12,145 nucleotides of DNA, taken from an uncultured Thermomicrobiales bacterium. GTDB lineage: Bacteria > Chloroflexota > Chloroflexia > Thermomicrobiales > UBA6265. The position numbers and the translations under genes were made by a program. Every line of letters begins with the position of its first letter. Position 1 is the stretch's first letter. Of the stretch, positions 1 through 6,378 are shown piece after piece. The stretch is taken from the NCBI GenBank assembly GCA_902806375.1, contig CADCWK010000016.1, forward strand, positions 1 to 12,145. Direction: 5' to 3'. Below the pieces are notes generated by a model that was not told the origin of the DNA, did not search any database, and worked only from the letters and a program-made list of their open reading frames with translations.

Positions 1-829
1 CGATCGACACCTCATCGAGACGCACCGTCTCGAGCAGGAACAGGACGAACATGCCCCGGCTCATGCTGGTGAACAGGTTCCAGACGGCGACGCCGAGGGT
101 CAGGGTCCGCAGGGTCGGTGTCCGAAAGACGAAACGGAGGCCAGCGCGGACATCGGCCAGGACACCGGCGATGGCCGCCGGGAGGGGAGTCCGCGTCGAC
201 GGTGGCGGGAGGGCGTGGGTCTCGACGGCCCGGGTGCCCATCAGGGCCAGCGCGGACAGTCCAAACGAGAGAGCGTCGACCACGAAGGCGACCGGAATAC
301 CCGCGACGCGGAGGAGCAGTCCGGCACCGGCGGGTCCGGCGATATCGGCGACGGCGTAGCTGGTCTGGAGCCGGGCATTGCCGAGGATCAGGTGGTGCCG
401 GGGCAGCACCGAGTTGACGAGCGCCTGCGACGCGACGTCGAACAGGACGGAGAACAGGCCAACGAGGATGACGACGGCGAAGAGGAGTCCCAGCGACAGG
501 GCATCCAGCCACCACGCCAATGGGATGACCGAGAGCAACAGCATCCGGGCGAGATCCGCGGCGATCATGAGCGGCAGCCGGGGGCGCCGGTCCACCCAGA
601 CGCCGACGAACAGACCGAGCGCCAGGAGGGGGATCGTGCCGGTCGCCAGCAGGAGCCCGACCTGGGTCGAGGAGGCGTCCAGGGTCTGGACCGCCAGCAG
701 TGGCAGGGCGAACTGAGTGATCGACGAGCCGATCTGAGAGATGCTGTGGGCGGTCCAGATCCGCGTGAAGACCCGGTCCTGCCAGAGCGACGCCCGCTTC
801 CGACCCATCGTTCTCCCGATCTCGCTCAT
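1..829 (-). CDS. MFS transporter, N-terminal part (cut by window edge)
   Basis: Major facilitator superfamily permease, probably a proton-driven exporter of the MFS_3/EntS-like type in the cytoplasmic membrane; the substrate cannot be told. The reading frame stays open from the ATG at 829 to the window edge, giving 276 residues, about two thirds of a usual ~410-residue protein. The N-terminus reads LWQDRVFTRIWTAHSISQIG, the usual MFS_3 entry into helix 1. Motif A is clear at about residues 76-88 (GVWVDRRPRLPLM, D80 and R81), between helices 2 and 3. Hydrophobic segments follow at about 87-107, 112-131, 158-173 and 178-198, then the charged central loop (200-238) and the start of helix 7. A second in-frame ATG at 808 has GGGAG just upstream and is a possible alternative start. 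Another frame on this strand is also open for a similar length, but its Pro/Arg/Gly-rich product has no membrane segments. The strong hairpins upstream suggest independent transcription from the hydrolase gene. Confidence 0.9.
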   Translation of the reverse strand, partial: MSEIGRTMGRKRASLWQDRVFTRIWTAHSISQIGSSITQFALPLLAVQTLDASSTQVGLLLATGTIPLLALGLFVGVWVDRRPRLPLMIAADLARMLLLSVIPLAWWLDALSLGLLFAVVILVGLFSVLFDVASQALVNSVLPRHHLILGNARLQTSYAVADIAGPAGAGLLLRVAGIPVAFVVDALSFGLSALALMGTRAVETHALPPPSTRTPLPAAIAGVLADVRAGLRFVFRTPTLRTLTLGVAVWNLFTSMSRGMFVLFLLETVRLDEVSI

Positions 830-891
830 CACCCGGACTCACCGGACCTGGGATGGCCCGATGGCGAGGGGTCGACTCGTCGGGGAAGCCC

Positions 892-940
892 GAAGACGAC
901 GGAGGGCGACCGGATCATCCGGTCGCCCTCCGTCGTCTTC
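892..940 (-). terminator. Perfect 24-bp inverted repeat, probable transcription terminator
   Basis: Bases 892-915 and 917-940 are exact reverse complements around a single central base at 916, so RNA could form a stem of about 23 bp with a 3-nt loop. It lies in the gap between the stop of the NlpC/P60 gene and the start of the MFS gene, both on the minus strand. There is no T-tract on either side, so it is not a textbook intrinsic terminator; U-tract-free hairpins are common in high-GC genomes. The strand is assigned from the flanking genes. Confidence 0.6.
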
Positions 941-990
941 CCCACGATCGGTGCGGCCCTCCCCAGGGACGCAGCCGATCCCGTTCCCGA

Positions 991-1027
991 ACCAGCTACC
1001 GGGGGCTTCCCACCCCCGGTAGCTGGT
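991..1027 (-). terminator. 15-bp hairpin just after the NlpC/P60 stop codon, probable terminator
   Basis: Bases 991-1005 and 1013-1027 are perfect reverse complements with a 7-nt loop. The stem starts 9 nt past the TAG stop of the hydrolase gene (minus strand), and its G/C-rich core is typical of a terminator. Only a short TT follows the stem, so there is no real U-tract. With the 892-940 hairpin it makes a tandem pair. Confidence 0.65.
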
Positions 1028-1036
1028 GGCAGTCGC

Positions 1037-3415
1037 CTAGAGGCGGGTCGCGCCATACCAGCGGCTGCTGTAGTACTGCGAATTGATATCGCTCACCCGG
1101 ACGCCGGTGTTCTCGTTCTCGGCGTGGACGAACTGCCCGTTGCCGATGTAGATCCCGACGTGGGACAGGCCGAACTTGTAGGTGTTCTGGAAGAAGACCA
1201 GGTCACCGGGTTGCAGCGCACTTCGGGAGACCGGCGTCCCCATGGAGATCTGGACCGCCATGTCCTGCGTGATGTTCTTGCCGAGGGTGTTCTGGACGAC
1301 CCACTTCGTGAACCCGGAGCAGTCGAATCCCGAGGGACCGGAGGCTCCCCACACGTACGGGTATCCGACGTACTGCATCGCGTAGTTCACGATGGAACTC
1401 CCCGACCCACTGACCGGCGGCGCCGGGTTGGAGGGAACAGTCGGCTTGCTGGGAGCGGTCGGAGCCGGAGCGGACCCACCGCGGTCCGTGGCGGCTTCAG
1501 TGGTCGCGACGAGATAGTCGCTGTGCATCCAGCCGCCGAGTCCGTCCCAGTCGACCCGGTAGAAGCCATTGGTCGGGCCGTTCGTGACGACGACGACCGT
1601 GCCGGCCGGAGCGACCGCCGCGACGCCGGCGCTGTAGGACGCGTCGTAGCGGAGATTGAGCGCGGCAGTGACGCGGGCGTTGCCACCGGCCAGGCTCACG
1701 CTACCAGCGGTGCTCGACGGCTTGGCCGTGGGAACCGCACTCGGGGCCGTCGACGGCGTCGGGGTGGCGATGCCACCGGTGCTCAGGAAGCTGGCGAACG
1801 CGAAGCCGGACTGGCTGCCGCAACGCACCGGCTGCCAGTCACCCTGGCGGGCCCCCGTGAGGGAGACGGTGCTGCCCTCCGGCATGACCATCAGGATGCC
1901 GCCACTCGTGGAAGCGGACGCGCGGCAGATGAGGCCGGAGCCATTCGTGCCGCGGATCGTCGCGGTACCGGTGACGGCGCCGCCAGGGCTTCCCACGCTC
2001 GGCGCTGCCGACGCGGGGGGAGGAGTCGTGGTGGTGCCGCCAGTGGTGATGAACGCCGTGTTGACGTACCCACCCATGCCGGCGCACGTGACCGGCTGCC
2101 ACTCGCCCTGAGCGGCGCCGCGCAGGCTGACCTGGGCACCCTCGGCGAGGATGGCGATCACGCTGCCCGAGTATGAGGCAGTGGCCCGGCAGTTCAGGCC
2201 GTTGCCACCCGTCCCGGTGATCCGGGCCGAGCCGCTGACCGCGCCGGTCGGCGGCGTGCCGCCGGACGTCGGCGGGGTCCCGCCATCGGAGGGGGCCGTC
2301 GCCGACCCACTGATGAAGCCGGCGAAGGCGAAGCCGGCGATGCCGGCGCAGGTGACCGGCTGCCATTCGCCCTGGGCGGCGCCGCGCAGCGTGACGGGGC
2401 TCCCCTCGGCCAGGACGGTGATCGTGCTGGCGCTGTAGGAGGCGCCGGATCGGCAACGGACACCATCGCCATTGGTGCCGGAGACGAAGCCGGTGGTGAA
2501 GGTCGCGGCGCCGACCGACGTTTCCATCGACATCACGCCGACTTCGGCCGCCTCGACCTCAGCCGCCTCGACCTCCGGCTCGACCGTCTCGACGACCGGA
2601 GCCTCGGTCACTGGAGCTTCAGTCACCGGAGCCTCGGTCACCGGAGCCTCGGTCGGAACCGCCTCCGTCGCCACCGGCTCGGTCGGAACCACCGTCGCCG
2701 TTGGTACGGTCTCCGTCGCGACCACCGTCGGCTCGACCGGCGAGGTGACGACCTCGTCCGGATCCTCACCGCGGGCATAGGTGATGAAGTCGGTGTTGAT
2801 GTAGCCGTAACGACGATCACCGCAGATGACCGGCTGCCATTCCAGCGACTCGACCGGACCGGCGATCGTGACCACTGTGCCTTCCGGCACGACGACGATC
2901 ATCGCGGCGGCGTAGTCCGCTCCGACGCGGCAGCGAGCCCCGTCGCCGTTCGTGGCGGTCACCATCGCAGTGCCCGGCAGCAGGGTCGCCGCGGTGTCCT
3001 GGACGGATTCAGCCGCAACGACTGGCTCCGAAGGGGGAGTGACGGCGCCCGGCGTGCCCGCAGGGGCAGTGGCCGTGGAACCCGAGGTCAGGGTGAACGC
3101 CGGGACATAGCCCGCCGAGACCGCGACGACGCCATACCAGAGCTGTCCACTCGCGTCGGAGACCGGGCCTTCGGTGATGGTGACCGTGGTGCCGTCCGCG
3201 AGCCGGGAGACGACGGCGCCGTCGTAGCTCGCTGTGGATCGCTGGAGGACGCCGGCTCCGCCGGTGTTCGCGACCGTTGCCTGTGCGCCGATGTAGAGAC
3301 CGGCCTGGCCCTGTGCGGCGTTCGCGCCAAGGACCGGCGCGATCATGGTCACGCTGAGCGCGCAGACCAGTGCCAGGGCAAGCATGCGCTGCCCACGGCG
3401 ATAAAGAGTGGCCAA
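1037..3415 (-). CDS. Secreted SH3-repeat NlpC/P60 peptidoglycan endopeptidase
   Basis: Exported cell-wall hydrolase of 792 residues. A basic N-terminus (RRGQR) and hydrophobic segment at about 11-33 form a signal peptide, with likely cleavage near ANA-AQ. Six SH3-like repeats follow at about 43-109, 149-212, 308-370, 394-459, 482-547 and 578-637, separated by Thr/Pro/Gly-rich linkers; one linker (about 225-292) is TEAPV-rich and acidic. The C-terminus (672-792) is an NlpC/P60 domain with the catalytic Cys in FDCSGF (C699), His in SHVGIYIG (H752) and a third polar residue in HAEN (H764). Such enzymes cut gamma-D-Glu/diaminopimelate stem-peptide bonds; SH3 repeats bind the wall. Repeats 2-5 each carry two cysteines (162/198, 321/356, 409/444, 498/532) that could form one disulfide per repeat. 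The start chosen is TTG at 3415, because GGGGGGA lies 5 nt upstream and it gives a normal basic n-region; ATG at 3385 is the alternative (782 residues). A sigma-70 promoter lies about 390 bp upstream and two hairpins follow the stop. Confidence 0.92.
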   Translation of the reverse strand: MATLYRRGQRMLALALVCALSVTMIAPVLGANAAQGQAGLYIGAQATVANTGGAGVLQRSTASYDGAVVSRLADGTTVTITEGPVSDASGQLWYGVVAVSAGYVPAFTLTSGSTATAPAGTPGAVTPPSEPVVAAESVQDTAATLLPGTAMVTATNGDGARCRVGADYAAAMIVVVPEGTVVTIAGPVESLEWQPVICGDRRYGYINTDFITYARGEDPDEVVTSPVEPTVVATETVPTATVVPTEPVATEAVPTEAPVTEAPVTEAPVTEAPVVETVEPEVEAAEVEAAEVGVMSMETSVGAATFTTGFVSGTNGDGVRCRSGASYSASTITVLAEGSPVTLRGAAQGEWQPVTCAGIAGFAFAGFISGSATAPSDGGTPPTSGGTPPTGAVSGSARITGTGGNGLNCRATASYSGSVIAILAEGAQVSLRGAAQGEWQPVTCAGMGGYVNTAFITTGGTTTTPPPASAAPSVGSPGGAVTGTATIRGTNGSGLICRASASTSGGILMVMPEGSTVSLTGARQGDWQPVRCGSQSGFAFASFLSTGGIATPTPSTAPSAVPTAKPSSTAGSVSLAGGNARVTAALNLRYDASYSAGVAAVAPAGTVVVVTNGPTNGFYRVDWDGLGGWMHSDYLVATTEAATDRGGSAPAPTAPSKPTVPSNPAPPVSGSGSSIVNYAMQYVGYPYVWGASGPSGFDCSGFTKWVVQNTLGKNITQDMAVQISMGTPVSRSALQPGDLVFFQNTYKFGLSHVGIYIGNGQFVHAENENTGVRVSDINSQYYSSRWYGATRL
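2077..2430 (-). repeat. Near-identical 88-codon repeat inside the SH3 array
   Basis: Bases 2077-2166 and 2341-2430 align without gaps at an offset of 264 bp (88 codons), with 74 of 90 identical and 46 of the first 50 identical. They encode the second halves of SH3 repeats 4 and 3, both containing LRGAAQGEWQPVTCAG. The DNA-level similarity points to a fairly recent internal duplication of one SH3 unit plus linker. Confidence 0.75.
2596..2655 (-). repeat. 15-bp tandem repeat, four copies, encoding TEAPV
   Basis: Four head-to-tail 15-bp units at 2596-2610, 2611-2625, 2626-2640 and 2641-2655. Units 1 and 3 are identical, unit 4 differs at one base and unit 2 at three. They encode the Thr-Glu-Ala-Pro-Val repeats of the linker between SH3 repeats 2 and 3, a likely site of length variation by slippage. 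Confidence 0.85.
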
Positions 3416-3420
3416 GCCAT

Positions 3421-3427
3421 TCCCCCC
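3421..3427 (-). promoter_or_regulatory. G-rich ribosome binding site for the TTG start of the hydrolase
   Basis: On the minus strand GGGGGGA ends 5 nt before the TTG at 3415. It pairs with the 16S tail only with a G-U wobble, but no comparable site precedes the next in-frame ATG at 3385. This favours the TTG start. Confidence 0.45.
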
Positions 3428-3544
3428 GTTGATGGTCCCCTGTCGCTGACCAGCCAGCCAGGTGTCTCCGGGGAGACGGACAGGATCCCTCAGGCGACTG
3501 CGGGCGCTCGGGTTCGCCCCCGGGAGGGCGTCCGACCGTTCCAC

Positions 3545-3558
3545 CGTCAACGTTGACG
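3545..3558. repeat. 14-nt perfect palindrome CGTCAACGTTGACG
   Basis: The 14 bases are their own reverse complement. The site sits about 130 bp upstream of the hydrolase start, inside the predicted leader, and could be an operator for a dimeric regulator. No function is shown by the sequence alone. Confidence 0.4.
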
Positions 3559-3692
3559 CCGATCCCAACATCCCATCGAGACGGCCAGAGCCGTCCGCCA
3601 CGATCCAGACCCGAGGTCCGGACCGTCGTGAGGATGTGGTGACCATCGTTCCCGCGGATAGCCGTCCACGGTCCCATCGGTCCGTCCCGGTC

Positions 3693-3718
3693 ACTGCTCC
3701 GGTTCGCTCCGGAGCAGT
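3693..3718 (-). other. 10-bp hairpin in the hydrolase leader
   Basis: ACTGCTCCGG at 3693-3702 is exactly complementary to CCGGAGCAGT at 3709-3718 with a 6-nt loop. It lies about 85-110 nt into the predicted leader transcript. It could be part of a structured regulatory RNA; the role is unknown. Confidence 0.45.
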
Positions 3719-3808
3719 ACGTGGGACCAGCCTGACCACCTATCGCGGGTGACCCGGGATCCCCCCAGCCAAGGGTGAACACCGGCCGCTGCTTGTTAGG
3801 TCTCCCGG

Positions 3809-3837
3809 AGCGTACGCAAGCGCTGTTCAGGTGTCAA
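3809..3837 (-). promoter_or_regulatory. Sigma-70 promoter for the NlpC/P60 gene
   Basis: On the minus strand there is a perfect TTGACA -35 box (3837-3832), a 17-nt spacer and TACGCT as -10 box (3814-3809), giving a start of transcription near 3802. It faces the hydrolase gene, the only gene downstream on that strand before the terminators. A weaker second candidate (TTGACG-N17-CGAAAT) lies upstream at 3888-3860. Confidence 0.6.
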
Positions 3838-3985
3838 GAGAAATGGCGATGGAATCAGGATTTCGAGGCGACTCACACCTGTCGTCAACGCAACAGATGC
3901 GTGGGCTGCGACGACACGGCGAGGGCCTTCGCACGCGTGACGGGCAACACGACAACAGGTGTGGCGGATAAATCTCACCGGAGCG

Positions 3986-4001
3986 CGATTGTCGGCAATC
4001 G
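3986..4001 (-). terminator. Small hairpin after the coiled-coil gene, possible weak terminator
   Basis: CGATTG and CAATCG, 6 bp each with a 4-nt loop, lie 3 nt past the TAG stop of the coiled-coil gene. There is no U-tract immediately after the stem, and it is short, so the call is tentative. Confidence 0.3.
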
Positions 4002-4004
4002 AGT

Positions 4005-5255
4005 CTAGTCCGCGTCGTCGTCCGAAACGACGGCGGCCACGGGGGCCTCGATGGCGCGATCGTCCGGTTCGGGGCGAACCCCGGGGTTCGGCAGCATCCG
4101 GCGTCGTGGCCGCGCTGTGCCGGACTGGTCCCCCGCTGTCAGGGCACGCTCTCCGGTAACGCTCTCGGCGTCACGCCGCTGGTGGGTCACGATGTCGAGT
4201 TCCTGCTGGACCTGCTCGAGTCGCAGCCGGACCCGCTGCTCGTGGAGATACCAGAGGTCGCGCCGGACCTGGGCGTCGACCTGCCGGAGGCCGTCGAGTT
4301 CCCCATTGAGCGTCCCGACCCGGAAGCCGAGTTCCCGGATCAGCTCATTGGTCGCGTCGATCCGCTCGGTCAGGCGCTCGGCCCGCTGCTCGACGGATGA
4401 CCGGACATCGGCGAACTGGATGTCGGCATCCTGCCGGATGTCCTCGATCCGCTCGACGAGCTGATCGTGGCGCTCCACGATCTGCGTCTGGAAGCGCTGG
4501 TGGTCCTGCCGGATCACCACGTTGACCGCGCGGAGTTCCTCGAAGGTCGGGTCGATGTGGACCAGGCCGCGCCGGGTCTCATCGAGCAAGTCGTAGACGT
4601 GGGCCAGGTCGGCCCGTAGCTCATCGATCCGCCCGACGAACCCCTCCGACACCTGCGCGACCTCGGCGATCCGGCGGCGCGCGTCCTGGTCGACGATCTT
4701 GGAGGCGTCCTCGGCCCGGATGATGTCCCGGCGGAGCTGGTCGATCTCGGTCCGGGTGCTGTCCAGCGTGTCACGCACCTGGTAGGTGACGACGTTGGTG
4801 CGGTCGGTCTGGGCGGCGAGGCTCTCGATCGCCCCGGCGAGCTCGTCGTACCGCTTCTGGTGGATGCCGGTGTCGTCGACCTTCTTGCGCGATTCCTCGA
4901 GCAACTCGTTGACATGAGCCTGCACGGTCCGGATCGGCCGGATGGCGTCCTCCAGCCGGGTCTCGAGTTCGAGGACCTGCTGGCGGGTCCGGTTCTCGTC
5001 GAGGGCGCGAGCCTGGGCGGTCTGGGCAGCCTCCTGTCGGATCTGCTCCAGCGTCAGGCGGTTCTGGGCGACGCCTCCCTCATAGCCCTTGAGCTGGTCC
5101 TCGCCGCGGAGCTGCCGGCTGAGGACCTCCCGCATCGCCTGCCGGAGCTCGTCGATCTGGTTCTGCATGGACGAGACGCGGGCCTCGTCGCGACGGCGCT
5201 CGTCGTCCTGACGGTAGAGACCGGGGTTGGGCGTCTGGGGTGGGCGGCTGGACAT
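4005..5255 (-). CDS. Cysteine-free coiled-coil protein of unknown function
   Basis: Cytosolic-looking protein of 416 residues that I cannot assign to a family. A short Pro-rich head (1-14) leads into an almost continuous alpha-helical, charge-rich region (about 15-365) with heptad-like spacing, for example MQNQIDELRQAMREVL, LELETRLEDAI, IDQLRRDI, IDELRADLAHVYDLLDE and LVERIEDIRQD. A break near HIDPTFEE (233-240) may be a hinge. The tail (366-416) is polar, Arg/Pro-containing and ends in acidic DDDAD, probably disordered. There is no signal peptide, membrane segment or cysteine, and a single Trp (335). The ATG at 5255 is chosen because GAGGA lies 7 nt upstream; the frame extends further up but that part is Pro/Arg-rich and overlaps the HDAC gene. 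It lies 154 bp downstream of the HDAC gene on the same strand with no evident terminator between, so co-transcription is possible. Structural, scaffold or division-related roles are only guesses. Confidence 0.85.
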   Translation of the reverse strand: MSSRPPQTPNPGLYRQDDERRRDEARVSSMQNQIDELRQAMREVLSRQLRGEDQLKGYEGGVAQNRLTLEQIRQEAAQTAQARALDENRTRQQVLELETRLEDAIRPIRTVQAHVNELLEESRKKVDDTGIHQKRYDELAGAIESLAAQTDRTNVVTYQVRDTLDSTRTEIDQLRRDIIRAEDASKIVDQDARRRIAEVAQVSEGFVGRIDELRADLAHVYDLLDETRRGLVHIDPTFEELRAVNVVIRQDHQRFQTQIVERHDQLVERIEDIRQDADIQFADVRSSVEQRAERLTERIDATNELIRELGFRVGTLNGELDGLRQVDAQVRRDLWYLHEQRVRLRLEQVQQELDIVTHQRRDAESVTGERALTAGDQSGTARPRRRMLPNPGVRPEPDDRAIEAPVAAVVSDDDAD

Positions 5256-5262
5256 CGGGCGG

Positions 5263-5267
5263 TCCTC
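5263..5267 (-). promoter_or_regulatory. Ribosome binding site that sets the start of the coiled-coil gene
   Basis: GAGGA on the minus strand ends 7 nt before the ATG at 5255, an optimal spacing. It supports this start over upstream codons in the same open frame, which lie within the HDAC gene or in low-complexity sequence. Confidence 0.65.
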
Positions 5268-5409
5268 GGTCTGGGTGTCGCTGGCAATCAGGGGCAGCGG
5301 GGCGGGCGGCGGGTGGCTGTACCGGGAACGATACGCAATCGGAGGCGGAGGGAACAGGACTGGGCGTCCCATAGGTGCCCGCGGTGGTGTGGTTACCGGG
5401 ACGTCGCCG

Positions 5410-6378
5410 TCAGGCCGCTGCCGGCGGCGGCCCGGCGGCGTCCAGGGCCCGGACCATCGCGACCACGCTGGCCGCGGTGGCCGCCGGGTCGTAGCCACCC
5501 TCGAGGACCGCCACCACGCGGCCGTCGCAGACCTCATCCGCCAGGGCGACGACGCGCTCCGACAGGCGGCCGAAACCGGCGGCAGTCAGGTTCATCCCGC
5601 CGAGCGGGTCAGCGCCGTGGGCGTCGAACCCCGCCGAGAGCAGGATGAGGTCGGGCCGGAAGGCGAGGGCGGCGGGCACGACCGTCTCGTCGATCAGTCG
5701 CTCGTAGTCGGCGTCGGTTCGGCCGGGCGCCTGGGGAAGATTCAGCGTGTACCCCAGACCCCGGCCAGAACCGCGTTCCGTCGACCGGCCAGACATCGGG
5801 TAGAGCGGCCACTGGTGGATGGAGACGAACAGCACGCGATCCTCCTCATGGAAGGCGTCCTGGGTGCCGTTGCCGTGGTGGACATCCCAGTCGAGGATCA
5901 TGACCCGCGGCACGCCCTGGGCGAGGGCATGGGCCGCGGCGATCGCGACGTTGTTCAACAGGCAGAAGCCCATCCCCCGCGCTGGCGTCGCGTGGTGACC
6001 TGGTGGGCGGCTCAGCGAGATGCCCCGCCGGATGGTCCCGGCCAGCGCCGCGTCGACGAGGGCCGTCGCTGCTCCGGCGCCAAGCATCGCGACGTCGAAA
6101 CTGTCCGGGCTGACGACCGTGTCCGCATCGAGCCGCCCACCGCCGCGGCGGGCGAAGTCGGCGAGTGCGTCGACGTAGGCTGGATCGTGGACCCGGGTCA
6201 CCGCCGTCAGGGACGCGGCTCCGAACGGCACATCTGGCCGGTGGTCCAGCAGACCCTCCAGCGCCAGCTGGTGCTCGATCGCCCGCAGGCGGCCGGCGTG
6301 CTCGACGTGCGGACCGGTCTCGTGGTCCAGGTAGCGGTCCGACCGGAGGATCGCGGTCCGGGAGGGGTGGTCATCCAT
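5410..6378 (-). CDS. Histone deacetylase family protein (class II-like, zinc deacetylase)
   Basis: Zinc-dependent deacetylase of 322 residues, the normal length for bacterial HDAC-like enzymes (AcuC, acetylpolyamine amidohydrolase, class II-like). It probably removes acetyl groups from a protein lysine or an acetylated polyamine in the cytosol. Hallmarks in order: SRPPGHHA with the active-site His pair (H128, H129), GFCLLNNVAIAA (137-148), DWDVHHGNGTQ with zinc ligands D165 and H167, SAGFDAH with the third zinc ligand D252, and EGGYD with the transition-state Tyr (Y296). All catalytic residues are present, so it should be active. The ATG at 6378 is chosen because conserved sequence begins there (MDDHPSRTAILRSDRYLDHE); there is no Shine-Dalgarno sequence, but a TATACT box sits 6 nt upstream, as in leaderless genes. 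Homologues tend to be annotated as HDAC or acetoin utilisation proteins; no acetoin genes are nearby. It is divergent from chdC and lies upstream of the coiled-coil gene. Confidence 0.93.
   Translation of the reverse strand: MDDHPSRTAILRSDRYLDHETGPHVEHAGRLRAIEHQLALEGLLDHRPDVPFGAASLTAVTRVHDPAYVDALADFARRGGGRLDADTVVSPDSFDVAMLGAGAATALVDAALAGTIRRGISLSRPPGHHATPARGMGFCLLNNVAIAAAHALAQGVPRVMILDWDVHHGNGTQDAFHEEDRVLFVSIHQWPLYPMSGRSTERGSGRGLGYTLNLPQAPGRTDADYERLIDETVVPAALAFRPDLILLSAGFDAHGADPLGGMNLTAAGFGRLSERVVALADEVCDGRVVAVLEGGYDPAATAASVVAMVRALDAAGPPPAAA

Larger units (their letters stand above)
3416..4004. other. 589-bp non-coding region: hydrolase promoter and long leader
   Basis: No credible gene is seen on either strand. 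The left ~387 nt (3416-3802) form the leader of the hydrolase mRNA if the promoter at 3809-3837 is used. That leader can form several hairpins: 3693-3718 (10-bp stem, 6-nt loop), 3580-3595 (6 bp), 3464-3477 (5-6 bp), and two mutually exclusive 5-bp pairings of 3515-3519 with 3502-3506 or 3526-3530. It also holds a 14-nt palindrome at 3545-3558. The right part (3841-4004) is less GC-rich and holds a 13-bp inverted repeat (3874-3886 and 3951-3963, one mismatch). I could not match the leader to a known riboswitch. Confidence 0.6.

Noticed and set aside
12..842. 276-codon open frame on the minus strand over the MFS gene
   Set aside because: Its product is Pro/Arg/Gly/Asp-rich with no membrane segments. 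The neighbouring frame from 829 encodes a clear MFS protein with motif A.
215..2176. 653-codon open frame on the plus strand
   Set aside because: It is antisense to the MFS and hydrolase genes and crosses both hairpins. Its composition (R, G, D-rich, low complexity) is what high-GC antisense frames give.
2077..2655. CRISPR-like array from the repeats
   Set aside because: The repeats are in-frame coding repeats of the SH3 array and its linker; there are no regular unique spacers or cas genes.
3416..3802. c-di-AMP (ydaO-type) riboswitch before the hydrolase gene
   Set aside because: Context fits, but I could not find the conserved core pieces (the GGGGTGAAT-like and CAGCTAACC-like segments) on the minus strand.
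5359..5370. 12-nt sequence ACTGGGCGTCCC repeated at 12134-12145, upstream of two genes
   Set aside because: In 12 kb at this GC content a good number of 12-mer matches are expected by chance, and the distances to the two start codons differ.
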